From contig OW203722.1 in assembly GCA_934045075.1 (NCBI GenBank), forward strand, positions 20,498,986 to 20,562,985: DNA of 64,000 nt. Reading direction: 5' to 3'. Positions 21,557 through 33,072 of the stretch are shown here, one piece after another (within the stretch, counting starts at the first letter, position 1; each line of letters begins with the position of its first letter). The notes under the pieces were generated by a model. It had not been told where the DNA came from. It saw nothing but the letters and a program-made list of their open reading frames with translations, and ran no database searches. Source of the stretch: Yponomeuta sedellus (taxonomy: Eukaryota; Arthropoda; Insecta; Lepidoptera; Yponomeutidae). Position numbers and translations under genes: made by a program.

Positions 21557-21932
21557 TTACTTAGCTATACATCCGGTGACAAATCTGACTATACTTATAG
21601 ACCTATAACCATATTTTCATGCGTAGGTAACTAAACTCTGTAAGTCTCTAGATGTGAAACCAATATTGTCACCGCAACAACACGGATCTGTGAGGACAAA
21701 TTCTACCATCACAAACTTGTTAGATTATGAGACTTACCTATGTTCGGCATTTGCCACGGTAAAGCAGGTCGACTCGATATATACCGTGTCCTGCAAAGCT
21801 TTTGGGTGAATCATACATGATAAGGTGAATGGGTTACAGTGTATAAAGTTATCGTACTACGGAATTCACGGAAGTCTACTCCGCTGGCTTCAATCTTACT
21901 TGACAAATAGTCAACTTACACTATTTTTATTT

Positions 21933-22008
21933 TTAATGCACTAACCCGTGCTAAGGAACAAATTTAAAATTAAATTTTTAGCCTCTAAATAGGTTTTTAA
22001 ATAGTCAA
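21933..22008. mobile_element. tRNA-SINE remnant without head, 13-bp TSD
   Basis: The tail and body of the tRNA-headed element (TTTTTAATGCACTAACCCGT and GCCTCTAAATAGGTTTTTAAA) are joined with the heads deleted. The host sequence AAATAGTCAACTT stands on both sides (about 21906-21918 and 22004-22016), giving a clean 13-bp target duplication within LINE sequence. Confidence 0.7.
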
Positions 22009-22135
22009 CTTGTAGCTGTGAAAGAGTATACATCATCTCCTGTTGAAATTACATCGGGACTACCGCAAATCTAGGACCTTTATTGTTCATTATCTTCATC
22101 AATGAATTTGTGCAAAATCTTTCGAGCCCTAGATA

Positions 22136-22371
22136 AGATAAGAATATTCTTTATTCTTTATGAATATTACTTTACGGCAATAACCTAAAAATCTAAAGAA
22201 CCGTCACTAATCCCGTGATTGCATGGCTCTGCAAGATTTTGACACATTATGCAGATGGTGTAATCGTAATTATGTTCCTTAACGTGAGCAAATGTTTTGA
22301 TATTTCTTTTAGAAATGTCAGGATAGCTTTCCTCCACCAAAAATACATACACTATTTTATTATAGTACCTA
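22136..22371. other. No gene seen
   Basis: AT-rich sequence between LINE relics. Nothing is recognised. Confidence 0.4.
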
Positions 22372-22597
22372 CATTACACAACTAGGGTGGTAATACAAAG
22401 GCCGAGATCGCAGAAGTTTGCGGCCTGAGCTGCAAGCGAGGGACGTAAATATGCGATCGAGAGCTTTCTTTATTACCTCCTGTGTTGTGTACATCTTTTT
22501 ATGTCTACACTTGGCCAGAAAGCGGCTTTTTCCGTACGCGCAGCGTGCGGTAAAAGCCACTTTATTGCCAGGTGTGGCATAAAATAATTTTAATATC
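22372..22597 (-). repeat. Interspersed repeat (family Q), copy 1
   Basis: This 220-bp stretch is matched in reverse orientation at 39750-39957 and across the BEL insertion site at 49981. In both copies one frame codes a similar 60-residue stretch (for example [20 protein letters not shown] here). It includes the imperfect palindrome TTTTCCGTACGCGCAGCGTG. The origin is unknown, and the conserved frame may only reflect recent amplification. Confidence 0.65.
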
Positions 22598-22979
22598 GTG
22601 ACATTTACGATAACGGGGAAGCAATATCAACGCAAACCAATGCTAGAATGATTAAAGGTAACCCCGTTTTCATTATAATTGTCCAAAATCATGACACATT
22701 TTACCTCAAAAAGAAACCAAATATACTTTGAGTACAAAATTGAGAACCAAACTTTAGGAAGAAAAACTACTGCTTGGAGTATTGTTTGATTACACATTGA
22801 CACTGAGAGACTACTATGACCATCTTCCTAATCAAAATAAAAAATAAAAGCCGACTTCTGTACACTTAGCAGACAATAAAAACACAGAAATAAATTTAAC
22901 GAATATTACCTATAAATTTAAAATTAGTATATATTTAGTTATTGGAGAAGAATATCCTGGAGTCGGTGCCCAAAATGTA

Positions 22980-23480
22980 TGTGCTGGTCTGGAACTTGGT
23001 ACCGACTCCAAGATATACTAGGTTCGGTGTGAGTCGTTGGAGAATGCCAGAATACACAGACACAGAGAGTTCAACTTACAATCTCTGGAAACTAGACGTA
23101 AACAGTCTGTAATTATCTATCTGCACAAACTGCTACACTCATCTATCAACTCACCGTTACTGCTGGCAGCCATCAATCTCAACACAATATTGGGCAAAAT
23201 GTTATATATATTTAGCCCAATATTTTGATAAAGACTATTTATCTCGTTGCATCAGACATCATTTCTTACCATTACAGGTACGTAGAAGTGTAGCCGACCT
23301 TACCTATCTCTTCCAAATAGCAAATGGTTCCATAGATAGCCCGGAATTACTACCTAATATTAAAGTCGTTGTCCCTGCAACATCTAGTTCACGGCGGTCA
23401 CTGAGACTACACGTCCCTATTACGAAGACTAACTACAGAAAAAATAGCTTCTTTGCACGAGCGAGTAATCTATTCTAATA
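22980..23480 (+). pseudogene. LINE ORF2 C-terminal relic
   Basis: Plus-strand reading near 23275-23480 gives RRSVADLTYLFQIANGSIDS, then RRSLRLHVPITKTNYRKNSF and FFARASNLFN, the usual C-terminal end of jockey/R1-like ORF2 proteins. Upstream parts read only with frameshifts. No RT domain is attached here; the neighbouring RT relics may belong to the same or to other copies. Confidence 0.65.
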
Positions 23481-23879
23481 TAATCTAACTCCTTGAGTGA
23501 TAATTTGGACATTGATCTATTTAACTCAAACATAACCACGGTAAGGCAAAAAAGTATCAACTATTATCTCGGTACCCTTTCGCATGCATGAACGCATTAT
23601 CTGGTACTATGGCAGTGGTTTCCTTTTCTTTATTAATTTACGAGCCCTCAAGGACGCGTCCTCGGTGCTGTAGTGTAGTTTAAACTCATTTTATATAACT
23701 TGCACATATTTTATACTTAGTTAATGGAAAAGCTAAACTTATTTTTAGCTCATAGTTAGTCATTAAGAACTGTCCATGTTTATGTAAGCTGCAAGTTTCC
23801 CAAAAAGAAATAAATAAATAAGAAATAAATAAATATTATGGGAGTTTCACGGGAGTTTACACTCGTATATGGAAGCTAC
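23481..23879. other. No gene seen
   Basis: AT-rich sequence between LINE relics, ending in an AAATAAAT-rich run near 23810-23840. Confidence 0.4.
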
Positions 23880-26127
23880 AGGATGTGGAAGGCTGAGGCT
23901 ACTTTCTTCGCTGCCTGACTTCTGTTATGAAAGTCTTGAATAAAGTAGGATTTAGTGAATGGGCTACTCCCGGTATCCGGAAAAGTAGAGACACACTTTA
24001 TTCACTGTATGAGAAAAAAACATACACATATGACCTCAGCTTTATACAGTATGTTAAACTATATTCAAAATTATTTAAGGCCGTCTGCCACAAAGCAAAA
24101 TGCGAGCACATAAAATCAAAAATCCTTCAATCTTCTATTAAATCTATTTGGGCTATTATGAATAAAGAAACCGGTAAATCCAAATTGGGAGATAGCGAAT
24201 TTTCACTTAAAGTAGATGATAAAATAACAACCTTAAATGAAGACCTTGCTACGGCTTTTGAGCAGTTCTTTACAAATGTTCCAATTGTAACGACAGCTCC
24301 ATTAGACTCTTCTCCAGCTCTCGCTGAAAGTATTTTGAAAGACAATGTCCCCCCATGCGATCACGATTTTGCGTTTGACTATATTGAAGCACATACAGTG
24401 ATTAAATCGTTTAAAAAGCTAAAGCTTAAAAAAACTGAAGACTTGTGGGGTATGTCAGTAACAGTAGTTAGCTCAGTAATCGATACCCTAGCACCCCATT
24501 TAGCCAAAATCTTTAACCAATGTTTAGATGAGGGTATATTCCCTGATCTAATGAAATATAGTAAGCTCGTTCCTTTATTTAAAAATGGTGATAAGCAAGA
24601 TCCCACAAATTTCAGACCAGTCTCGGTTTTACCCGTTTAAAGTAAAATATTCGAGAAGATAGTTCTAGGTCAACTGCTTACACACTTCAATAACTATCAA
24701 CTTCTCCATGGTCAGCAATTCGGATTCACACAAGGGCGCTCTACAACGGACGCCGGCGTCATGTTAGTTAAACATATATTTAGTGCATGGGAAGATCGCA
24801 AGGATGCTATAGGCGTAATCTGTGACTTATCGAAAGCATTTGATTGCGTGGACCATAAAACACTTCTTTTAAAATTAAAGCACTATGGTTTAAACGGAAA
24901 TAGCCTAAAACTTATGACATATTTCGAAGGAAGAATTCAAAGAGCTGAAATAAATCGAACTAAATCTTCAGGGTCAGAGGTCAAGATAGGAGTGCCACAG
25001 GGATCTATTTTGGGGCCGTTCCTCTTCCTCGTATATGTAAATGATTTGCCGTTCATGGTTCAAAATATGTCAGAGATAGTATTATTCGCAGATGACACGT
25101 CACTTATTTTTAAAATTAAGAGACAAGAGAATGACCTTGTCAGTACAAATAATGCTTTCTCTCGGGTACATAATTGGTTTACTACCAATAACTTATTGTT
25201 AAATTCAAAGAAGACAAAATGTATAAAGTTCACTCTACCAAATGTCAAAGCGGTTGACAGCAATGTTATGTTGGGGAATGACAAATTAGACCTTGTAAAT
25301 GAAACTGTATTTCTAGGTATCACAATTGATGCAAAGCTTCAATGGGGTCTTCATATAAAAAAAAATAGCAAATAGGCTTAGTTCAGCAGCATATGCAGTT
25401 AAAAGAATTAGGGAACTAACTGACGTCGCAACTGCTAGGCTTGTTTATTTTAGTTACTTCCATAGTGTTAAGTCCTATGGCATACTACTGTGGTGACGGG
25501 CTGCAGATATTGAGACCATCTTTGTCTTGCAGAAGAGAGCGATCAGATTCATTTATAAGCTAGGCAGTAGAGATTCGTTGAGATTTCTTTAAAGAAACTA
25601 ACATCCTGACAGTTGCCAGTCAGTATGTCTATGAAAACATTATGTACGTCAGGAAAAATATCAGTAACTTTCAAACTTTGGGTAGCCAACACAATGTAAA
25701 TACTAGAAATAAACATAAACTTTCGTTCCCACTATTTAGGCTAGAAAAGGTTAATACATCCTTCATGGAGCATTGTATACGCTTCTATAATAAAATCCCT
25801 GAAGATATATTAAGATTGCCTGAATCGCGGTTCAAAAAATATGTTAAGCTCACTTTGTGCCAAAAGGGCTACTATAACATAAGGGATTATCTAGATGACA
25901 ATGAGGTATGGAATTAAAGCCAGTACAATGTATGAGTTCTATGTTTTATAATAATTATGTAAACTATGTTAATTAAGGACTTCGAAAAGACTAAGTTAGG
26001 AGTTTTTTGTCCATTTTTTCTTCAAAATGATCTAGATTTTGAAATGGACACCTAGTTTGAATTGTAACGTTCATTAAGCCGCAGCTTCTGCGCTACTTTG
26101 AATAAAACCTTTTCATTTCATTTCAAA
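23880..26127 (+). pseudogene. CR1/jockey-type LINE with RT domain, inactivated
   Basis: This is a 5'-truncated non-LTR retrotransposon. The frame 23927-24640 codes the pre-RT part ending FRPVSVLPV, followed by a stop. From 24640 reading continues through SKIFEK, CDLSKAFDCVDHKTLL, IGVPQGSILGPFLFLVYVND and FADDTSLIF (about 25085-25111), the catalytic motifs of reverse transcriptase. A run of A at about 25358-25366 shifts the frame, and the C-terminal part resumes at 25642-25917. The element ends near 26127 in TTTTCATTTCATTTCA. No endonuclease domain is present. At least two lesions make it non-functional. A related 3' tail lies at about 55610-55702. Confidence 0.85.
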
Positions 26128-27110
26128 GGCCTCCACTCCTTCACATATCCATATTTTTTCCGATATTTCTCTTCCAGATCCTGGACATGGGAACGACAAT
26201 TGCGCCATTCATTGACAGGATGATACCCACGTTTTAAAATTTGTATGGTTCATGTCATCATGGTAGTCTCCATTTGAAAATCAAGCAAGCATTCTCTGCA
26301 AAGCCTTGTTCACCGCCAGCATTGACGATAATGAACCATTGCCCTTTGGATATGGGCTCTCATACTCCATCTGTTTCACCGTCGTCGTCGTTCTACCAGC
26401 ATTTTACCACTGTCAGACCGGAATGAATGTATGTTTCATGTTTTTCTGTCTCTTCATTTTGCTTTACGGCCTGCAGATAAAGAGCACGCCACGCACTTAT
26501 ATGTGTTCCTAAATCGGAAGCCAATATTTTTGATTGAGGCCTTAGATTTTTGCGGCTACCTTCAAATCCAGTACCACCACAGATCGTTTGTGCAGAGGCG
26601 ATCTACGTTTTTCGCCGTCTTTTTTCGTTGAGGAACAACGCAAGTCGAATCTCTGATAGATTTTGCGAAAAAGTCGTTATTTTGAAGAGTTGCGAAAGTG
26701 TTACAATAGCGGATTAAGTGTTAGTGCAATGACCCTTTAAGTTAATGTTTGCGTTTAAATACTGTATACTTAAAAACAGTGCCCTCGGTTTTTGAGGAGA
26801 GGAAGCCAGGATATCCATAGCACTGGGAAAGCCTATTTTGGACTCCTGTCGCCTACTTCAAGTTTTACATGACTATAATAAAACAATTGGTCAAAATTCG
26901 TCGTTTAAAACAAAAAATTAAATGACGTATTTTACCCGTTATTTTTCAGGAACTGCGTATTTTAGATATGTAGTGTTATTTGTAAAATATGCAATTCCTA
27001 ATAAGTAATCATAATTGAATGAGTAATAAAAAAATATATATTGTAAAACTTTTGCTAAAAGTTTTAATTAGGCTGTAAGCAATAAGGCCGCCAATTGTAC
27101 TGTATTTTTG
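26128..27110. other. Unidentified decayed coding relic and AT-rich DNA
   Basis: The minus strand at about 26130-26235 is open and protein-like (GYHPVNEWRNCRSHVQDLEE). Further upstream on that strand coding-like pieces recur with stops (CVACSLSAGRK near 26480). I do not recognise the family. The remainder to 27110 shows no feature. Confidence 0.3.
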
Positions 27111-27170
27111 TAATTATTTTATGTTTGTTTTATCCTGGTGTGCAATAAAGAATAATGTTATCTTATCAAT
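27075..27170 (+). repeat. LINE/SINE-type tail with TGTGCAATAAAG
   Basis: The phrase GGTGTGCAATAAAGAATAAT resembles tails at about 33390-33415, 37965-37985 and 60600-60625 (GGTGTACATGCAATAAAG, GGTTGTGCAATAAAG and GGTGTACATAAAATAAAG). The common tail suggests a family of 5'-truncated retroposons with an AATAAAG end. Confidence 0.4.
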
Positions 27171-27224
27171 AATCCAGAAATCAGGTTTCGCGTTATTTGA
27201 ATAACACCTTGTATACGTCCTGCT

Positions 27225-27400
27225 GCGGGCCAAGCCTTCTCTCATGCTGGCGCCAAAGTTCAACAAGTGATCACATAAGTGTGCACAGTGTGGCACGGAC
27301 ATTTTATGTGACAATAGTAACAAATGTCTGTGCCACACATGTGACTTATTTGAACTTCTGTCTGGCGCCGGCATCAAAGATATTATGGGTCCAACCACGA
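27225..27400. repeat. Imperfect palindrome, MITE-like
   Basis: Two arms of about 80 bp face each other. TGTGGCACGGACATTT and AAATGTCTGTGCCACA form the inner stem, and CATGCTGGCGCCA / TGGCGCCGGCATC the outer part. No coding content is supported. Confidence 0.55.
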
Positions 27401-27946
27401 CGTGTGCACCCAACGGACTGATAGTTTTAAGCACTGCTAATAAAATAAAAGATGTTAATTAAAGTAGTTGCACTCACATAATTCAGCAGTCAGGCCCTTA
27501 TCGTGGATTTAGTCTCTTATCGAAGCCTAACTCGTATTTTCATTGAGCTGTTTTGTCTGAAAATAAGACAATATATTTAAATAAAAATTAAAACTTGAAC
27601 CATGGTATGATGAAGCGAGAATATTTACCTTTTATTTGAAGGTTAGGTCCAAACACAGATATAGATCTTGGTCTGTGAGTCGGAAGAATGAAACACATGA
27701 AATAATTGCAACAGGTACAAAAGTTTAATATTGGTACGTATGTCGACAGCTCTTAAATTTATGGCTTTATTAATAGTTCCCACGTCATCATTTTCAGCTC
27801 AAATCACGATACAACACCAAAATGCAGTTAGGTAATGAAAAACAGTATAGGAATTGTTAAGATATTTAAAAAATATTTTATACTATACGCAGCATATCTG
27901 ACGAGAAATCAATGTTGACTTATTAATCGTTAGTAATTTAGTCTTT
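27401..27946. other. No gene seen
   Basis: AT-rich sequence without a recognisable feature. Confidence 0.4.
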
Positions 27947-28575
27947 ATGCACTATTTTGCGGAGTGAGGATACAAACGCACTATATTGTTGATTGAGAAG
28001 GTAACCGCACTATTCTGCTGATTAGGGACTAAACTGGACTATATTATTGAGGAACCGAACGGACTATTATGTTGAGTAAGAACTCAACCATTTGTTCGCT
28101 TATGGCCAACTTAGCAAACCATCCACAATTTTTCATGACTTCGTAATCGGTAAACTCCGCAATCAGTCAACTTCTTGATCGGTCAACTTAGCAACTAGTC
28201 ATCCTCGCAATCAGTCCTTTTATCAAAAATAAAGATTGCAACATTTTCTTTTAAGTCGAACATCATTACCTCTTTCGTCATTTTACTATAGATACTGGCC
28301 GCTTTAGATGTATACCTACTCTTTGCAGTTTAACTGATTATGATTAAATATGACACTAGTCAAGTTCCGCAGTCCGTCATTAACATTAAGTTGATAATGA
28401 TATTTTCACCTTGATCAAAATGAGTTTGAGAAATGGACCGATTGATACGCGGACTTCTTGAGAAGTGGACCTATTGAGAAGTGGATGGTTTAAGTAGTGG
28501 CCAGATTGCGAAGTTGACTATATACGAAAGGGTGGACGGTTTGCTAAGTTGGCCATAAGCGAACAAATTATTGAC
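27947..28575. repeat. Fold-back element built of degenerate short repeats
   Basis: The arms TTTGTTCGCTTATGGCCAAC (28092 on) and GTTGGCCATAAGCGAACAAA (about 28547-28566) are inverted repeats of at least 35 bp. Inside and to the left (27947-28080) short degenerate motifs repeat, such as GGACTATTNTGTTGA, CAATCAGTCAACTTC and GAAGTGGACCTATTGA. The appearance is that of a fold-back element whose interior expanded from a roughly 20-30-bp unit. Confidence 0.6.
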
Positions 28576-30855
28576 ACTGACCTAATAACACATGCTCAGT
28601 TACTCACATATGTGAAAAGTCATGAGGAAACAACACGTGCGTTTGAGTGTAGTCGGCAAACAAATATTATTTTTGTTCTCTATATCTATGTCCCCTATAA
28701 TTACGTACTAAGCTCAATATTTACAAACTTATGTCAAAGTAATTTACAGTTAGTTTTAACAACGAATAGACACTTATTCTTATTATTTTATGGAGGCACA
28801 AACAGTTGATTAGCACCAAATGACAGTGGATATTTTCGTAATTGTAACTACACTCTAGGTAAAGCCTACTCTTTTTCTAGGCTTTTTTGTAAGAAGCTAG
28901 AATAATAAATAAACTTACAATAAAAGCCTGGTATATTTCTTACTAATGGAGAACTTGCACAAAAAAATGTTTTGATCTTATTGGTAAGGCCATACAAATC
29001 GGCATCAAACTATGACGTCATAATTTTCACGTACAGTGCTACACAATAAATAAGTCTCGCGGATGTACCTGCGCAGATGACGAAATTTTGGATGTGCGGC
29101 AAGTTGATCGACCAATCAGATAGTTTCATTTTATGGCAAGCCGCGCGCCTTTGTTGCTATTGGTTGATTCAACGTCATCGAAGCAGGTGACTATTAGTTT
29201 GGCAATATTAGCGTGAGGGAAATAGGTAGCGCTACTGCGGCAATCAATTCTGCACCTTAACCGTATCGGTTAAAGATCATGTTGAATGTACTTATAGCTT
29301 CGGGTACTTTCGTTACACTTCTTCCTAGTCTGCGCGAACGTAGATTCCCGAAGGGACTTTTATGATGTGTAGTACTGTACCGCCTTATAATTTTTATAAT
29401 GAAGTACCTATAACAAATCAACGTGAATAACTTACATTCTGTTTGCTGAATGTCAATTTACAATAGTATAATGAGCTGTTTTTAAGCGTCTACACCCTTT
29501 TTACAAAACATTAGAATTAAATTCGTTAATCCGTTATGTTTTTGATCATAAGTGTAATTTGTATTTTTGCATTTCTGGATACCTGTAAAATACCGAAAGT
29601 ATATATTTTTTTAAGTTTTTCTGTCTTCTAGGGTATAAAGGCTGTGTCATTCCAATCAAAAGTTCGAGGCAAGTTCCCCATAGTAGTTTCATGAAACGGG
29701 GCTCTGATTGTAGCGAGCGACCCAACGCTATCAGAGTCGCGTCGCACCGCTCTCTATGTGTTTGTATACAGCTTTACTATTCAGCGTTACAAGGTCGTGC
29801 TGCTTAAAAATACCTTCAAACCGGTGCTACTCGACACGACTTGATCCACCTTAACACGTTAAAAATCAAGTTATTCGGAAATTTGTAACAATATTTAGTT
29901 ACATTCAGACCCTACAGTTTGTCCAAAAGTTCAAGAAACCGGAAGTGAAAAGTCAATTACCCTAAGAATGCCAACAAACAAATCTATAAAAGGTTGCACG
30001 TTTGCTATACAAAACTAAAACTAGACTTGCTGTTTTCATGAGTATAAATGTAATAAACAATGACAAACCTAATTTAGGGAAGTTGCAATTTTTCAAAGCT
30101 GTTGTCGGCATTCTTTAATAACTTAAGTGTATTATTATAATCTTTACGGATTCAGAGGTACTTAACATTCAATCTTATGCTTTAAATCTAAATCCGGATT
30201 TCTGGCTCGTGTATTTTGCGCGCGTTTTCAATGCGCAAAACATTATTTTAATTTTGCTACCACAACGTAAAGCTATCCGAAACTGCATGCAGTCGTGCAG
30301 CTATTAATTAATGGTGGTAATGGAAAACCCTGGTCTCTGCCTTCCACTCTGGGATACAGGCGTGAGTTTAAGTATATGTAGCAATGCAAATATTTCACGC
30401 ATGGAAAACGGTCTAATTTGTGTAATTTCCTTCATTAGGTGACTCGGACTTAGTAACACTGTCAAATAAAAACTTTTATGACACATTAACTTTTATTATT
30501 GTATTTCACATACAAGTCAGTCATTTGAATCGCGCTATTGCGGACTAGAACGTAATAAAACAATATAATTATTCACGGATATTACCTCTAAAACTATAAG
30601 TCAGCAGCACATTTTTTGTATTTTTAGCAAAAGGATAGCACTTAAGGTCTAAATTAAATTGGCACAATAACTATTGCGTTTCGATTGTACTTGAGTACTT
30701 AAGTATACTTATCTAGTTTACACTTATTTGTACATTATGTACAGTGAAAGGCACTATTCAATTTATTCAGTCATAGTCTGAGTGACAAGTACTGATGTTG
30801 TGGCCTACTGAATTTGTGCTCGCACGCACAAACGCGTCAAGTATCTTAGGCGTTA
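28576..30855. other. 2.3 kb without a recognised gene
   Basis: Mostly AT-rich sequence. Two CCAAT-type boxes in opposite orientation (ACCAATCAG at 29111 and ATTGGTTG at 29159) lie in a locally GC-richer stretch at 29050-29180, with no adjacent ORF. The longest frames (28549-28809 plus, 30304-30486 minus) have no family features. Confidence 0.35.
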
Positions 30856-30859
30856 AGCG

Positions 30860-31165
30860 TGTGCTTACATTAAGGGCCGGCGTGACGACGGTTAGGACGT
30901 AGGCGGCGGCGCCACCGTCGGGCATTTCGAACTCTATGTATCTAGTCTGACCATCAAACTAAGCCAGTGCGACCCCTAGTCCCGGCGCCGCCGTCAGACA
31001 TAGTTCAACTTCAAACTAACCTAGCCTAACCGTCGAATTAAGTCAGTTTGACCTTTAGCCTTAAGAGATTAGCCGAGCGATCACGAGGGCGGCGGCGCGC
31101 GATGATCCCCAGCGCCCCGGTCGCAGGTAGTTCAACTCCGAACTAAGTAGTCGTCGATTAGCCGT
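30860..31165. repeat. GC-rich degenerate tandem repeat
   Basis: A unit of roughly 75-90 bp recurs about three times in diverged form, alternating GC-rich parts (GGCGGCGGCGCCACCGTCGG) with phrases like CTAGCCTAACCGTCGAATTA. There is no coding evidence. Confidence 0.45.
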
Positions 31166-31179
31166 AAGCTGTGTCGGGC

Positions 31180-31738
31180 GTAGTTAACAACTTTTTTGTA
31201 ATCAGATTACTAACTGCGATTAAAAGTAGTTAACTACATTTAGTTATGGTTACATGTAGTTAACTACAGTAATCAAACCACATTAAGTAGTTGTTAATTT
31301 GATTGCTGTAATCTTGTACTTATGATTACTGATAAGCTGAGTTGTAAAAACTTATATTTCCGTTCGTTCGCACAATAGTAGCGAACGGATGTGCACACTG
31401 TCATACACAAATAATAATATACTACCCTGCATGCGTCGCACCAAAAAAAACACATGTACCTGACATGCAGGGAGTAGATAGTGCGCTCTAACGGCTCTAA
31501 CTACCTACGTAGGAAACGACAAGTCGATACATGAACGACACGCGCGCCACGCCTTTGTTTTTTTATACGCAAGTTTATTTAAAAATGTAGTTATAAAAAG
31601 TAATCTTGTAATCGTGATTGCAACTACAAATTGCAGTTAGTAATCAAAATGTTTAACTACTCATTCTGATTACTTCATGTAGTTTGAAATTGTGATTATC
31701 AATTACTTTATGTAGTAATCGTAGTTAGTAGTTAGATT
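31180..31738. repeat. Element with GTAGTTAACTAC/GTAATCA subterminal repeats
   Basis: Both flanks (31180-31320 and 31585-31735) are dense in GTAGTTAACTAC, GTAGTTA and GTAATC/GATTAC in both orientations. The centre (31340-31560) is different sequence. Short repeats clustered under both ends are typical of transposase-binding subterminal repeats in non-autonomous hAT or similar elements. No transposase is present. Confidence 0.5.
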
Positions 31739-31740
31739 TC

Positions 31741-31972
31741 ATTTTACCCCACACTGGCCGTAAGAGAGCATAACATTACATTTACACACAAGCACATACA
31801 TTGCTTCTGGCCCCACACTAGGATACCCTGTGTCGTGGGAACCAGAAACAACGACATCACAAACATGTAAACATCCAAGACCTGGGCTTTTTTTTGTTCC
31901 CAGCCGGGATTCGAACCCGGGACCTCTTGCACGGTAGGCAGACGCGCTACCGCTACGCCACAGAGGTCGTCA
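31741..31972 (-). mobile_element. tRNA-Gly-like SINE
   Basis: On the minus strand the head (about 31895-31970) has an A-box-like GTGGCGTAGCGGTAGCGCG and a B-box-like GGGTTCGAATCCC; the anticodon-type loop CTACCGT suits a glycine tRNA origin. A body follows with GGGCCAGAAGCAATGTATGT and related sequence. A headless fragment of the same body lies on the plus strand at about 38160-38222. I read it as a SINE, not a functional tRNA, because the anticodon stem has a bulge and a body is attached. Confidence 0.65.
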
Positions 31973-32513
31973 GAGCAGCGGTGCGGTCACGGGTAGGTCG
32001 CGAACGAACTAGTTCGGAAGAGCGATCTTTGACGCGACCCATGCGAGCTAGTTCGCGATCCGTCAGGTTATGGGTCACCACTAGTTCGTGTTCGTTGAGA
32101 GCGCGCGCCGTCGCCGATCTTATTGTAAGGGTATAAAGTTGTATTTCAACCGTACGTAATGATGTAAAATCCCAACAATAAGTGCCATATAATGTGATTT
32201 TAGTGATAAGAAATAATAAAAGATATTTTTTATGATACTAAAAATAAAGACTGATTTGTTTACGCATGAAAAGTCTTTGCGTGAATTTTAGCATCGCATC
32301 TATAATAATTTAATCAGTTTACTTGCGCTACTCTCTACGATCCCAAAACCAAAATGGGAACTAAGATAAACAAACAAAAAAAGAGTGGAGTATTGATAGC
32401 GATTCTAGCTCCTTACGTCGCTTCGGGAATGAATGAACGCTCCGGAGTGGAGACCCAGGTGAGACCTAGGTCGGACCCGGATCGTGAAAGAGCGGTGACC
32501 CAATAAGAGCGAT
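31973..32513. repeat. Unclassified moderately GC-rich repeat-like DNA
   Basis: CTAGTTCG-type motifs recur (near 32010, 32050 and 32080). The ends at about 31980-32080 and 32400-32510 share inverted similarity (AAGAGCGATC and its complement), which hints at a decayed inverted-repeat element. No gene is seen. Confidence 0.3.
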
Positions 32514-33053
32514 CTCAGGCTGATATTCAGAAACACAGCGTTGAGCTACACTTAACGTGAACTAAGCTGAGCATCGGTTGGGCAATCTCAACGAAGACTC
32601 AAGAATTTTGTATTCACAGTCAATATCTCGACTCGAACTCAGCTAAGCCACAGCCCAAGCTAAACTTACTCGAGCGTGCAATCTGTGGTACAGTTTTTGA
32701 CGTTACCGGTTGCCAATTCAGGTCTCAATTTCATCCTCAGGGATAGCCCCAAATGGCGATAAATCGCCTAATCTGGCAACACTGATTGAAAAAAAAAATA
32801 CTTCACAAGAAGTTAGATTTCTCGATTTGCCTGCAGGTGTCGCCACTTTCTTCGTCATTGCCACCTTGAGTCTGAGCTAAGTCGCCGAAATCCACTACTC
32901 AGTCTCAGCTTAGCTTGCGCTCAATTTTTGGTATCTCAAACTCAACTGTGAATATACAATATCCCTGAGACTTTCATTCTGACAGTTGGAAGACCCGGAC
33001 TTACATTGAGCTGACGCTCTTAATCGTTACTGAATATCGGCCTCAGTGGCGGC
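32514..33053. repeat. MITE-like element abutting the arrow stop codon
   Basis: The ends are inverted repeats: CTCAGGCTGATATTCAG at the left and CTGAATATCGGCCTCAG at the right, with further matching GAGCT-rich sequence inside. The interior has diverged self-complementary phrases (GAACTCAGCTAAGCC and AGTCTCAGCTTAGC). It ends about 20 bp from the arrow stop codon and so lies in, or truncates, the arrow 3' UTR. Confidence 0.65.
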
Positions 33054-33072
33054 CTGAAACGCGCAAGCTCAG

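Larger units (their letters stand above)
21080..22135 (+). pseudogene. Second LINE reverse transcriptase relic, interrupted twice
   Basis: Fragments of a different RT can be read on the plus strand: a pre-palm part ending near 21220, then KSDYTYRPITIFSC near 21590, then QQHGSVRTNSTITNLLDY near 21670, then YYGIHGSLLRWLQSYL near 21860, then LGPLLFIIFINEF near 22090. It is cut by a SINE-like insertion at 21226-21556 and by a short tRNA-SINE remnant at 21933-22008. It has frameshifts and stops throughout. Confidence 0.7.

Noticed and set aside
26241..26631. Plus-strand overlapping frames of 61-68 codons
   Set aside because: The three overlapping frames show no motif; the opposite strand looks like decayed coding sequence instead.
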